DNA from: Salisapilia sapeloensis
Lineage: Eukaryota > Oomycota > Peronosporomycetes > Peronosporales > Salisapiliaceae
Direction of reading: 5' to 3'
DNA: 64,000 bases
Assembly (NCBI GenBank): GCA_023334545.1
Contig: JAADVB010000048.1
Span: 29,397 to 93,396, forward strand
The notes under the pieces are model-generated. The model made no database searches, was not told the origin of the DNA, and saw nothing but the letters and a program-made list of their open reading frames with translations. Positions 19,902 to 31,390 of this stretch are shown piece by piece. The translations under genes were made by a program, and so were the position numbers. Within the stretch, counting starts at the first letter, position 1, and every line of letters begins with the position of its first letter.

Positions 19902-22883
19902 TTATTTCAAAAGTGTCGTTTGATTCGCTGCTTTTGCTTCTAAATGTGCCAGCACTCGAACAGCATCAAGGTCGGTTTGCCTTCCAATGTCCAGAAACGA
20001 TCGTACCTTCTGGTCCCATTCGATCTTGGTCTTTTCATCCTCCTCATTTTGCCGCTGAGATTCATTCGATAAGAGTTGGATGCACTCCATCTCTTTCTGT
20101 AAGCTATGCAAAAGATCCAGTAGAGACGATAAGTGGTCTGGCTGCAGTGGATTGGATGTCACGATGACGTCCTCTGGTAACTGAGTTTGGAGAGCGTTGC
20201 GTAGGAGAGCAAGGTATGATGAGCTGGTGGATGAGACCGTCAGGATGGCCGACAATGGCCGTACGAATTTTGTGTCGACATGAACGTTCGTCCGCAAGTA
20301 CGGTGGCAAGGAAAATGTCGGTAGGAAGTACGCGAGATTGGATGAAGCTGCCACCAAAAGTAGTTCTTCTCTCTCTAAAGTAAAATGAGAATCACTGAAT
20401 GTAGATATTGTGGATAAGGATAGATACCTGGGTAAATGACATCTGCATGCATCTCAATAGAGCTTTTATTCGTCATGTCTGCAAGTGACAGTTTCGATGT
20501 ACCGATGCATACGCTCCCTGGTTCTTCAGATACATCGACCATATCGATATCTTCGCTCATGCTTTTTAAACTATTCCATCGCAGCCAAACGGACGCTTGA
20601 ATGCTTTTATCCAGTCCTACCAACTTTTCCATGGCAAGCACCTCTGCTTGAATAAAGAACGTTGTGACTTCCATTGGCTTCATCGTTGCTACGATTGCTG
20701 AAACATTTTTTACGCATGTCTTGTCGCCCATCGATACAGCTACATGAGCTCCGCACAGAGCCTTCTCAGACTTGTTACGCACAGCTACTTCCATCTTTAG
20801 AAGATTGGATACTGGATCCCACATGACCACTTTCGAGCTAAAGATTTCTGTCCGGACATTCATTATACTCGCCACTGTTTCTTCTTGAATCTGTTTATCC
20901 TGGTACTTTGCTTTTACAAGAGGAACCAAGTTGCTATCATCTGACTTGATAGAAACGCCAGTGTCCACAGAGAGAAGGCTGCTTGCACTGCTACAATTGC
21001 TAATAACCTGTACAAAAGATTCTTCTACAAGAGTCTTACGTTGGGCCACCATCTTCTCTTTATCACTTGCAACGAGGTCAAGGCGCTGCAACTGTTCAAT
21101 ACCATCCTCTAGTCTCTTCTCCAAAGACTGGACGAACCTTGTCACTTGCTCTTGTGGCGCGTGTTGCAATGCACCGTCCCCTTCCTCATTGACGAGTGTC
21201 TCTTTCTTCTTTCGTTTTACACGTTCGACATACTTCAGTCCAGACTCAGCACATCCATTCTCTGGCTGGGCCTTCCGTTTACGGCTTTGTACTGCTTTAT
21301 CCAGACGTAGTCGGATGCAGGAATACTTTGACTGAGATTGACGAGACATAAGGACGCTGCGTTTCAAAGATCGACATTCGTTCGTAGCGTCCGAGTCGTT
21401 CAGCAACAGTATTTGATTGTAAAATGTAGGTTGTGAAGGCGTGCAGTTGCCCACATAGAAACTGCCGACATTTTTAAATTCTATGTATGAGAATATTACG
21501 ACGAGGATAATCTTGTTTAGTGAGATGCAGGGTACCTTCGAGAATGGTGAAGGTGTAGTTGGTGGAACTGGAGCGGAAGTTGAGCAAAAAGAATGACTTG
21601 GATTCGCCTGTACCTTTAGCTGCTAGGATACACCCTTCCTGTCCGTCCGCTGCTGTATCTTCAACGACTTCCCTAAACAACATAGCTTAATGAGACTTGA
21701 ATGAGATAATACAAGCTGCATAAAGTTGTATACATCAAATTAATGGGAGCTGGAAGAACGACAGAGGCTAATAATATATCAGAACGGTAGGCTGCAATTG
21801 TCTGCGAAGTCGTAGCTATGAACTGGAGTGTTGATGAAGATAGATCTACACGCAAGCCAGTGTTTGATGCGGTATTATACCAGTCGGCATAAATGATGGA
21901 CGGGTTGTACATGGCCGTTGGCTCAAATGACGAGTACGAAAGCTGTCGATATGGCATGCAGTCTACAACAATATGCGTCTGCTCGTTTGATTGGGGCAAG
22001 TAGGAACACGTCATGAGCGTATCAGATGTGTTTGACAGTGAGAAAACTCGCCACAAATGTTCGTTCGAATTGTCGCTAGACCAATGCATAAGATAAATAG
22101 AGTTGGGAGTTTAATATAATGCGATACCTATTGGACGAAAGAACAAAGTGCAGTAGCAGATGAGGGTTGTCACTAGCGGTGGAGCTGACTAGTCGACTGT
22201 CCTCTAGTCGCACCTGTTTATCCTTTATACGTTCCCTATCAACTCGTAGCTCGACATTCTCGCGAACTAAAGTAAAGCTTCCGTGGTCCATTCCATAGAT
22301 GGATATTTGTCTGGGATTCGGTCCACTAAGAACCACAAAAGGTCCATCCAATAGCTTTGCACTTTGCAGGCGAGTGCTCCTCGATACATCTTCATCCACT
22401 GGAATATCAAACATTGGTGCAGCAACCGCGGTTACCAATGTAACGGTGTATAATTTGTTTTTTGCACTAAGAGATGATGAGATGGTCGGTGACAAAGTGT
22501 ATAATTCCAACTGATCCTCCGTTTCGAAAAGTAACAAAAGACGATAGCTGATCAGACATAGTTACTTAGTACACCAAATCACATTCGCATTAGCAAAGAT
22601 ATAGCACCATACAAACTTACATGCCAAGATTATGATCCAAGACAGTTTTGGCTGTCAATAAGCTCGCGTCTTTCGATGGAGATACCGAGTCAGGTGACAA
22701 TGACACTTCTTGCTGCGTTATTTTCTTTGTTTTGGCATCGATGTGAATGGTGTGAATTGACAGGTCTTCTTGTGCATTGTATTGCAGTCGCAATAGATCA
22801 TTATCACACGATACAATCCACTCGCCCATTTCCTGCATTTCGTGTCCAAGTTTTGTTGACAAGTAGTTTTCACACAGATGCAT
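19902..22883 (-). CDS. large multidomain protein, possible FANCB/FAAP100-like factor
   Basis: Six exons: complement(join(19902..20374, 20428..21480, 21536..21672, 21734..22075, 22128..22547, 22621..22883)), 895 aa; introns 52-73 nt, all GT-AG and in phase. The N-terminal ~470 residues are beta-rich with repeated short strands, as in a propeller. A basic, helical/coiled-coil stretch follows (SRKRKAQPENG, VERVKRKKKE, then about 60 helical residues), then a beta-sandwich-like region (SSKVVMWDPVSNLLKMEVAV), and a helical C-terminus. This order and the length match FANCB (859 aa) and FAAP100 of the Fanconi core complex; BBS2/BBS7 proteins share the same order. I see no diagnostic motif, so the gene model is firmer than the name. 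The start at 22883 is the first ATG of exon 1; an earlier exon is possible. Confidence 0.6.
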
Positions 22884-24869
22884 GTAAATTACGCTGCAAT
22901 AGCAAACTTGTTTTAGCTTGTGGTTATTTTCTCAACCTTTACTGGTAACTTCGCCAACTCGACTGGTTCTAATACCGAAAGCAAATTGTCAGGTCAATAC
23001 GATTTCTCTCGCACTATATTGACTAGAAGAAACCAATTGAGCTGTCAGCGTCAACGCTGAGATTTGTCGCTTCTAATCCAGTAAACGGTCACATCAACTT
23101 TTACGATCGAATGCCATCTCTTTGTGACACGAATGTATTTATCTACATCATCGAAGAGATTGTTTGGCCGATTCATCGTATTGGCTATAGCATTTGGCTG
23201 AGAAAACTAAGGCTTGTACGAAAGCCAGGTCACCGTACTTTGGTTTCTACTTTGTAATTAAAGTGACGATTTGAAAGACAAACTTGTAAATCCTACAACG
23301 CTCAAGTATAATTGATTATCTACTCCGTCACCTAACTCTATATGCACTGATCGTGTATTACACCACCGTCTTGTGCCTTTTCAAGCGACTTTAGATAAAC
23401 AGCTCTATTTATTTGGCCGATCCAAATGCGCCTGCAGATATATCTTTCACTAAGCCTATCATAACCTTAACTGTCCTGTAGCGGTTTTTGTCCCCTGAAC
23501 TATCCAACTCACATCAGGTACTCCCATTCATGCCGTAGATGGCCTAAGCTACCACTAAATACTTCCATGAAAGGTATAAAACTCATATATATGCGGTGCA
23601 ATATCTCCTTCTAGTGATATCACTCGATTGTTTTTGTCTATTATAAGCTCTACTTGCGTTTAATGTACGATTTCATTGAAGTAAATAACGTAGCATGTAG
23701 TAGTGAGGAAGATGGTAGGCTCTGACGACAGGTTCATATCATCGAACAAAGTACTTGCTATCAAAGTGTTGATGACCGTATCTCAGTGTTGACCCAGGTA
23801 CATTAATCGTAGCGTGCAAAAAGGTCTATTCCGGATGGATGGAAACGTACTGAATAGTTATTTCAGCCGACTTTTCTCTACAAGATACCTATTTTGCCCA
23901 TCAAATGATTTATGGCACTCGTCAAAGGCGTGGGCTGATTGCACTTGATGTAATCAATGAAAGATAATTGACATGTGGGCTATGTCATAAGGTTTAAGAC
24001 ACCGTAGTCTGAAAGTCTGGGTTAAAAATACTCTATCTTTGCCTATCAACATATCATCCACTCTGCCTATTTCGTTTGGTCCGGCACTGATGAAATAAAG
24101 ATGATTGAGCATAGCACTAGAATGCCAACCGATCAGTGTACACTTTCGATCCAATGACAAACCACTGTGAACGGCGTCTGCTCAAATAGACACTGTCGAC
24201 TAGGAATATAAAACGGACAACACTGCCAACACATCCACCGGATAATTCTCGTAAATATTCCCGAAACCTTTAAGTCATAGGAGCAGTGGTTGGATTCGAG
24301 ATCGCTTCTGGACCATTAAAAAGTTGGAATGCAACAAGGTAATGGGTGGCAATGACGTTCGCCAACGAATGATCATGATTTCCAATACACTTACATAACG
24401 TATTACGATGAAAGCCCGCTCAGCATCATCTCAAGATGTATTTGCTAATGGCCATCTTCAAAGCCATTCCTCTAGCATTACCATAGTCGTCGGACAATGC
24501 CAGTCAAAGCGCTTCCATCGAAAAACTACTGCACCATCCGATCAAGTATAGCACATTTCCAGGTTGATAGCTCGTATTTAGTTGCTTAAAAATGCATTCG
24601 CACGGAACAAGGTCGTCACGAGGACGTCTAAACGCGGACGTCTCGAGCTGGTAATCTGGTCTCTGCCGTCGTTTCAAGATACTCTAGTATCCACATAAAT
24701 GCAGTTGCGAATGCAAATACCCAAATCAAGTTTAAATAGCGTCTATTTTTAGAACCATTGTAAGATCTGAGTCGCATCAAGAGGCATACTTTATCCAAGT
24801 GAAGCACCAAATGGCTCCGTCCAAAACACAACTGAGCTCCCCATACCTTAGGCACTCTCCCCACCGGCA
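22884..24869. other. 2-kb spacer, possible gene remnants, no intact gene
   Basis: The largest gap in the window, AT-rich, between divergent genes. Short minus-strand open stretches look protein-like (24270-24383, 23954-24160, 23060-23190) but are interrupted by stops and frame changes, and I could not splice them together. No RNA gene or repeat is obvious. Confidence 0.5.
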
Positions 24870-24873
24870 ATGA
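24811..24873 (+). other. upstream ORF overlapping the kinase start codon
   Basis: A 20-codon ORF (MAPSKTQL to HRQ) whose TGA overlaps the main ATG as ATGA (main ATG 24870-24872, uORF stop 24871-24873). If it is in the mRNA leader, ribosomes would reach the kinase start only by leaky scanning or termination-reinitiation. Whether transcription begins upstream of 24811 is unknown. Confidence 0.4.
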
Positions 24874-27725
24874 AGGCAACGGGCTCGGCAGTCGGCGCCA
24901 TCCGCGATGTCGTGCGCCGAAAGAGCGGAAGCATGAACTTCAACAACAGCTTCGGTCTGTTCCGGAACAACTCCAACGGCGGCAGTGGCAGCGGTGGCGA
25001 AGAGGACGACGATCCGTACGACGACGACGAGCCGTACGGTGGTCGCATTCGCGGAAATGAAAAGTCTCGCGATCGATCCGGCTCCCAGTCGGACGTTAGC
25101 CGAGACACGCCATCGCCTGCGCTCACCAGCAGCAGCGTGTATGTGGAGCCGCCAGAGCCCAACCTACCTTCTGGCGGTCTGTGGGAAGCTGCGACTAGGA
25201 ATGTACAGGGCAAGCTACGAGATTTGCTAGACGCCGATCATGAAGTCACTACCTCGCTCGTAAGCCCTTTGCAATACTTTTTTAATGCACAACAAGCCTA
25301 AAACGTTTATGATGATCTGTAGGACGATGATTCGATCGAGTGTGGTGTCTTTCGCTCCAGATCGGCTCTTTACTCGGATAGAACGCTCGTCATTATCGGC
25401 AATAGTGATGGCTCTCCCGCTGGTATGTGGAGTGAAAGTCTGTGCGTACGGTCTGGAAGCCAAGGTGGAGGCATCTTCAAAGGCGCATTTGGAAGTATGC
25501 TGCCGTACTTGGTAAAGGCAAAAGAGGACAAATTTGGTGTCGTCATCTTTGACGACGTCTTCCGAGACTCACGCGAGAACGATGAAATCGACATGGACAG
25601 CGCCATCACTCGCTTTGTCACTGGCTGGCGCAACCACGTCCTCAACTCGCGCGCTACTCACGTCTTCCTCCTCGCCTATGGTGACGGCGGCGACTTGCTT
25701 GTTGAAACCCTGCGGAAACATGTGAAAGAGATGCAGAGGCACATCAGTGGCATCGCGTTTGTCCAATCCACACATCATATATCTCGACAGGACCCCTACC
25801 AGCTTCGAAAGATGCTGGCGCAGTGGGCAATCGCGTACGTGTCGTCGGACGACGTGATCCTCGCTCGTCTCAAGAGTCTCGAAGACGAACATGGTTGCGT
25901 CTGTCTTTCCGCCGGATCCGAATCCTCCGACGTGGACGTTTTGAATAACATCTTAGCGTCCATCTTTGCATCCTTCAAGGCTCGTTGGTCTGGCTTTCGC
26001 GTGAAAAACGTCAAGAACGGGATGGAAAAGAAGTGTTATCTATGTAAAAGTACGTTTTCCATGCGTCGCTGGCGTCGACACTGTCGCACGTGTCAGAACG
26101 CTTGTTGTGACAAGTGTTCGAGCGTCGAGAACACGCGACACGAAGGCCAAGTGCGTCTCTGTCTCACCTGTCGCGCCCTCCCGTCGCTAATCCACTGGTC
26201 TCGACCACGTGCAGTGCGTACAGGTGAGCAAGAGAGCGTCTACAGCTCTTCTGCTCGTCGAGGCAAGATGAGTGTAAACGACTTTGAGCTCGTGACAGTC
26301 ATCGGAAGAGGTGCTTGTGGTAAAGTCTTGCTGGTACAGAAGAAGGCTGGGAGTGATGCTGGTCATTTGTACGCGATGAAAGTGTTAAAGAAGGAGTGGG
26401 TGATGAACAAAGACTTGGTGAACCAGACAATGGCCGAGAGACGTATCCTTCAGGAGGCGTCTCATCCATACATTGTCCAGCTCAAGTACGCTTTCCAGAA
26501 CCAAGACAAGTTGTACATGGTCATGGAGTACTACAGCGGCGGCAGTCTTCGCCACGTGCTGCGTCGTCGAGGTCGCTTTAGCATCAAACGCGCTCGCTTC
26601 TACCTAGGACAAATCCTCTTGGCGATCGGCCACTTACACTCGTTAAACATCTTGTATCGCGATTTGAAGCTAGAAAACATTGTCATCACAGCCGACGGAA
26701 ACGTTGCATGCACGGACTTTGGTCTGTCCAAGGAACAAATGGACGATGAAGAACGCACGAGCTCTTTCGTCGGTACATGCGAATACCTCGCACCAGAGCT
26801 CATTCTTAAAGAAGGGTATGGTCGAGCAGTCGATTGGTGGGCGTTTGGTATCTTGGCGTATGAACTCATCCAAGGCGACTCTCCTTTCCGTCATAACACG
26901 CCAGCGTTGCTCTTTGAGAAGATCCTTAAGGACGATCCGACGTTTAGCGAAAGGTTTACACCGGAAGCAGAGGACTTGATCTCGAATTTGCTCTGTAAAG
27001 ACCCGACGAGACGCCTCGGGTGTGGAGAAGAAGGCGTGGAAGAGATCAAGAGCCATCCGTTCTTTGATGCCGTTGACTGGGACGCCTTGTTGCGGATGGA
27101 GGTGGAAGTCCCGAGACCGCCGCATCGCATGGAAGACGTGACGGATGAAAGCCACTTGGCACGTGCGATCGCCAAGATGCGAGAAGCGAGGGAAGAACTC
27201 ATGCCAGACTCGCCCGTCTCGTTGCCGTCTTCTCCGAGCGAGAATCGCCACTTTGACCGGTTCTCGTACCAGGGAGACGGATGGAATCCAGCTATGATGG
27301 GCATTCCGATGGACGAAGGAAGTGATTATCAGCCAGACACGATAGACGAGGACGAGGAGTACATTCCAGACGAGTTCGATGAACCAGGCACACCACCAGA
27401 GAAGTCGGACTTGATGACGGCAGCAGAGACGGAGCCGACGATCGCCAACCCGGCTCTTATGGAAGTCGCTGGGGACGGAGACGGCGTGCCGCTGTCGCCG
27501 TTGTCACTAGCAAGAGAGAACGCTTCCAAGAACTCGAGTACAAAGCCGATGACGTCGCCATTGCGAGGCCCTTCCAGCAATGCTGCAACCGTGTCTAGTC
27601 AGGAAGAGAGTCCAGCCGTCGGTCATGGCAGTCTGTCGCCTACGACGCCGCATGACATGTACTCGCCCGGTACTCCGGAAGAGACGGAGAATGGGGCGTT
27701 AAAACCGTTGGAAGCGTCCATGTGA
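24870..27725 (+). CDS. Arb2-FYVE-AGC protein kinase fusion
   Basis: CDS join(24870..25259, 25323..27725), 930 aa; intron 63 nt. Order: disordered acidic N-terminus (1-130); an Arb2-like alpha/beta domain (about 135-345) in which the nucleophile elbow reads AYGDGG (248-253) in place of the usual His-Ser, so it is probably catalytically dead; a FYVE zinc finger (about 366-413) with eight Cys/His ligands and basic motif RWRRHCR; and an AGC Ser/Thr kinase (about 451-708) with GRGACGKV, AMKVLKK, YRDLKLEN, DFG and activation loop TSSFVGTCEYLAPE. A hydrophobic motif FDRFSY lies at about 774, then a long Pro/Ser/acidic tail. FYVE should direct the kinase to PI3P on endosomes. Activation-loop and hydrophobic-motif sites suggest PDK1/TOR-type control, by family knowledge. 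Confidence 0.9.
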
Positions 27726-27835
27726 TCGCGTGATTGATAAGTGCTGATAAAGTTTTTCATGATTTCATTTTGCATCTTTCATCTCCAACCAAGGACTGCG
27801 TTGCTCCAAATACAAGAAAAAATTGTGCATTCCAT

Positions 27836-30322
27836 CTATCTCCTAATGATTGCTTTACTACGGGTCGGGGCACCGTGACTCTTGCCCTTGACGTTCCCTT
27901 TGCCGCGCTTCGACTTGCTCTTACTAGACACCTTGACGCCTCGAGAACGCGCCTTACGAGCCTCTTCTTTACGGATCTTCTTCTCGCCCATGAGCTCATC
28001 CTTGGCATTCTTGTTCACACGCGCCATCGCCGGCTTCTTACCGTTACGGTAGTCCATACGAGGTCCATCGCCGTCCTCTTCGCCACCCGTATTAACCTTC
28101 TTGTGCTGTCGCTGCTGCCACTTCTTGTACAACTCTCCCGTCTGGTGCTTCTTCTTGACCGCCGCGCCACTCTCGTTGCGACGTTTGATCTTACCAGAGC
28201 TCGAGATCTCACCCACACTCGTTTTGACGTACTTCTTCTTCCGCGTATCCCAGTGGAGCACACGCCGCTTCTTGTTCATTTCAATCGCTTCATCCGGATT
28301 CACATCCAGCACCGCTTCTTCCAAACGAGCTTCATACGAAGCATTCGTCTTTCCACCTTCATTCGCGTTGGCAAGGAAGCCTTCCGTTTCTTCATCGCCA
28401 CGAACGGCACTGATGTAGTTCCCGTCATCCTTGAACGTATCCTTCTTCTCCACCGACTCTTTCGTGGCCAAAAGCTCTTGCTTCACATCTTCTTCCTTTT
28501 CACCTGCAGCAACACGTTTCTTCAGTTGCTTCCGGTCATGCTTGGACAAGAATGCCGCCTTTATCGGTTCTGCGTCTTGCTTGACCTCCACCACTTGCTC
28601 TTGCTTTGCTTCATTCTTGTCTTCCACCTCGGGCATCGGTTCCTCCACTCCATTCGCTTTATTCAGCTCCGTCTGGATGATCTTTTCATGATGCTTCCGC
28701 TTCGTCTGCATCATGACAGCACCAGGAGACGTCTTCTTCGCCGAGTGAGCACCGATACCGACTTCAAAGATCGTTTGAGACGGTCGGAAGGTCTGTAGTG
28801 ATGCAATGTACTGTGCTTTATCTGCCTTATCTGGTGCTTCCAAGTACTCTTTCTTAAACAACGGATGCAACTGCTTCGTGTCCACATCTCGGGCACGTCG
28901 GATGGAGTTCTTGGCCGGATCAGCTCTCGTACGAGCATACATCTTGTGAGCATTCGCCACGACCTTGACAAGAGGTTCCACTTGCGGATGGTGATGGAGA
29001 ATGTACTGCTGCTGCTCGGACTCTTGATCGATCAAGTCATTCGGAAAAGAGCCGTAGTGGACATCCTCCACTTGCATGTCTCGAAGGTGGTATCCTTCGG
29101 TCTTTGCTGGGGAGGAGTCTTCCAATCGACGACCAATGTACAGATGCAAGTCGACCATGAACGGCACTTCATCCGGATCGACAAAGCTAAAGGCCGTACC
29201 GCTTCGTCCAGCACGTGCAGCTCGACCGACACGATGGACGAAGAGCTTGGCAGTGGATGGGAACGAGTAATTGAGGACGTTGTTAAGCAACGGGATATCG
29301 ATACCACGAGCAGCGACATCCGTTACGATGAGCAGCTTGGTCTTTTGGCTACGAAACTTGCCAATGTTGATCTTACGTGACGCTGGATCCATATCACCAT
29401 ACACGCAAGAGCTTTCAATATCATTCGCTTTCAACAGTTCATGCAACAGCTCGACATGATGTCTCGTGGCTGCAAAGATGATCGTCTGGTCGTCCTTTGG
29501 AAGGAACTGTCGGACCAAGTAGACGAATAGCGCTGGCTTATCGTCCGATCGGACGGTGAAGAAGGCCATTTTCAAGTTCTCACTGATCTTGTTCTCGACA
29601 TCGAGACGAATGAGCTCGGGGTCACGAAGTCCAGCACGAGCGAATTGGACCAACGCCTTGGGTAGCGTAGCACTGAACAAGAGCGTTTGTCGACTGGATG
29701 GGACGGTGCTTAGAATCTCCTGAAGCTGTTCGGCGAATCCCATCTCGAACATCCGATCGGCTTCATCGAAGACAAGGTACTCGACACTGGACAAGGAAAA
29801 GTCTGGAATTTCCTGCAAGTGGTGCATGAGTCGACCTGGTGTGGCGACGAGGACGTCTGGATTGGAGGCTAGAGCTTCGAATTGAGCTTCCATGCCGTCA
29901 CCACCGACGATTAGAGACACTTGGACGGAAGTGAACTTTGCCAGTTGCTTTGCAAAACGCAGAGTCTGGACAGCAAGCTCACGCGTTGGAGACAGAATGA
30001 TAGCACGGACACCGACGCGAGTCGAGTGTTCCTTTAGATGCTCCAGCATCGGAATCAAGAAAGCTGCCGTTTTACCCGAACCAGTTCGAGCCATGGCAAC
30101 ACAGTCTCGACCAGACAGGACGATTGGAAGCGTCTTACGCTGGATAGGCGTTGGGACCTTGTAGCCCAAGGCCATGACCGCTCGAAAGACCGGCGGTGTG
30201 AGGCCCATGGACTGAAATCCACCGACGCTCGAGTTCTTACCACTACTTTTGCCATGATGCGCTGCACCAGCCTTGTTATCACCACCTTTCTTGGCGTTCT
30301 TGAGGAAATCGTCACCGGCCAT
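27836..30322 (-). CDS. DBP10: DEAD-box RNA helicase DBP10/DDX54
   Basis: 828 aa, no intron. Helicase core: GFQSMGL and VPTPIQRKTLP (Q motif), TGSGKT 80-85, SPTREL, ATPGRL, DEAD 186-189, SAT 217-219, IIFAATRHHVE, VTDVAARGIDIP, HRVGRAARAGRSG. Past the core is the DBP10CT region (FRPSQTIFEVGIGAHSAKK) that separates this family from other helicases, then a Lys/Arg-rich tail ending in TRSKAIIRR. Yeast Dbp10 acts in the nucleolus on the peptidyl-transferase-centre region of pre-60S particles. The long plus-strand frame at 27734-28798 is only its antisense. It converges on the FYVE kinase (110 bp between stops) and is divergent from the RING gene (158 bp between starts). Confidence 0.95.
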   Translation of the reverse strand: MAGDDFLKNAKKGGDNKAGAAHHGKSSGKNSSVGGFQSMGLTPPVFRAVMALGYKVPTPIQRKTLPIVLSGRDCVAMARTGSGKTAAFLIPMLEHLKEHSTRVGVRAIILSPTRELAVQTLRFAKQLAKFTSVQVSLIVGGDGMEAQFEALASNPDVLVATPGRLMHHLQEIPDFSLSSVEYLVFDEADRMFEMGFAEQLQEILSTVPSSRQTLLFSATLPKALVQFARAGLRDPELIRLDVENKISENLKMAFFTVRSDDKPALFVYLVRQFLPKDDQTIIFAATRHHVELLHELLKANDIESSCVYGDMDPASRKINIGKFRSQKTKLLIVTDVAARGIDIPLLNNVLNYSFPSTAKLFVHRVGRAARAGRSGTAFSFVDPDEVPFMVDLHLYIGRRLEDSSPAKTEGYHLRDMQVEDVHYGSFPNDLIDQESEQQQYILHHHPQVEPLVKVVANAHKMYARTRADPAKNSIRRARDVDTKQLHPLFKKEYLEAPDKADKAQYIASLQTFRPSQTIFEVGIGAHSAKKTSPGAVMMQTKRKHHEKIIQTELNKANGVEEPMPEVEDKNEAKQEQVVEVKQDAEPIKAAFLSKHDRKQLKKRVAAGEKEEDVKQELLATKESVEKKDTFKDDGNYISAVRGDEETEGFLANANEGGKTNASYEARLEEAVLDVNPDEAIEMNKKRRVLHWDTRKKKYVKTSVGEISSSGKIKRRNESGAAVKKKHQTGELYKKWQQRQHKKVNTGGEEDGDGPRMDYRNGKKPAMARVNKNAKDELMGEKKIRKEEARKARSRGVKVSSKSKSKRGKGNVKGKSHGAPTRSKAIIRR

Positions 30323-30480
30323 GACGCTACTGTCCTAGCTTCCTATGTAGTGAATACGGCGTGGCCAATAAAGAAGTATCCACTTGTGATTGGCTGGATA
30401 ATACACCCAAATCATATATAACCAATCAAATTTATACATCTCGACACACTATTCGCATTAGAGTAGATTACGCGAGAAAC

Positions 30481-31362
30481 ATGTCGATCGGACCGATTAT
30501 CGACGTCTCAGAAGAAGATGAAGGCGAATGGGCGGCTCGACATGAGCAAGAAGACATTGCTGCTGAAGAGGATATTGTAGATATGGCTGAAAACGATACA
30601 AATACAAGCTTGGGCGCTGAGGAGACGCCACAGAGGCATGAAACAGCGATGGAATTAGCTGTATTGGGCGACACTTGTCCTATTTGCCTGCAAGCTTTAA
30701 ACGATCCAGTCATGGTCCAGTCCTGTTATCATGTCTACTGTTTCGAATGCCTAACGACATGGGTGCATGGTCTCGCGTTGCACGGCGTGCACACTCCGAC
30801 CTGCCCAATGTGTAAAGTCTCCTTCACTGGTGTCTACACGGACGTTCGGTCGGAAGCAGACCACAACATCTTTTCCTACGTCGATACCGATAGAAACCAG
30901 CACACTCAGCTACGTGAAAGGCAGCGACAACGAGAGGAAGACTACGGACGTCGCCGACGGTCGATTGTTTATCGCAAATCTCTCCGACTCTGCCGCATTG
31001 GCAGTGCGGAAATCCAGGGGCAAGACAAGCTACCTGCAAAAGTAAAATGTAGAGGAGAGTATGAGGAGTGGCTAGAGAGAGAATTACGTGCTTGCATCGG
31101 CCGAGAGATCGATGTCTCAGTCCTCGTCTCTATCATCCAATGCTGCCTCGACAAAGTGTCCAAGCACCACGTCGAAGAAAGGTACTATGAAATGGAGGAA
31201 GCTTTGCGTCCGTTTCTATATGATGATGCCACCACTTTTGTCCGTGAGACAGCGTTCTTTCTCGGTTCGAGGCTGAATATGCACGCGTATGACGACGTAT
31301 CTGAATACTGCTGCACGGACACTCTCCACTGCTGTGCAGACGTGTGCAGTCACGTAAATTGA
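30481..31362 (+). CDS. RING-finger E3 ligase, TOPORS-like
   Basis: 293 aa from ATG 30481; the frame is open further 5' but that part reads as leader. An acidic N-terminus precedes a C3HC4 RING (about 63-112): CPICLQALNDP, then CYHVYCFECL, then CPMCK. After the RING come FTGVYTDVRSEADHNIF and a run of Arg followed by RRSIVYRKSLR. The same order (RING, then S/H-V-R-x-E-x-D, then an Arg-rich R(R)xIxYRxxLY-type motif) is characteristic of TOPORS and related proteins, which act in the nucleus as ubiquitin and SUMO ligases. The Arg/Ser tail of animal TOPORS is absent; the C-terminus has extra cysteines (EYCCTDTLHCCADVC). The stop is only 28 bp from the stop of convergent ATCase. Confidence 0.75.
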   Translation: MSIGPIIDVSEEDEGEWAARHEQEDIAAEEDIVDMAENDTNTSLGAEETPQRHETAMELAVLGDTCPICLQALNDPVMVQSCYHVYCFECLTTWVHGLALHGVHTPTCPMCKVSFTGVYTDVRSEADHNIFSYVDTDRNQHTQLRERQRQREEDYGRRRRSIVYRKSLRLCRIGSAEIQGQDKLPAKVKCRGEYEEWLERELRACIGREIDVSVLVSIIQCCLDKVSKHHVEERYYEMEEALRPFLYDDATTFVRETAFFLGSRLNMHAYDDVSEYCCTDTLHCCADVCSHVN

Positions 31363-31390
31363 AGTATAACGAAGAAATTGCTTTTTGGAT

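Noticed and set aside
27734-28798. 354-codon plus-strand ORF, the longest antisense frame
   Set aside because: It is the complement of DBP10/DDX54, whose helicase motifs and C-terminal domain are unmistakable. The antisense product is a low-complexity Leu/Arg/His sequence caused by Lys/Glu-rich codons on the other strand.
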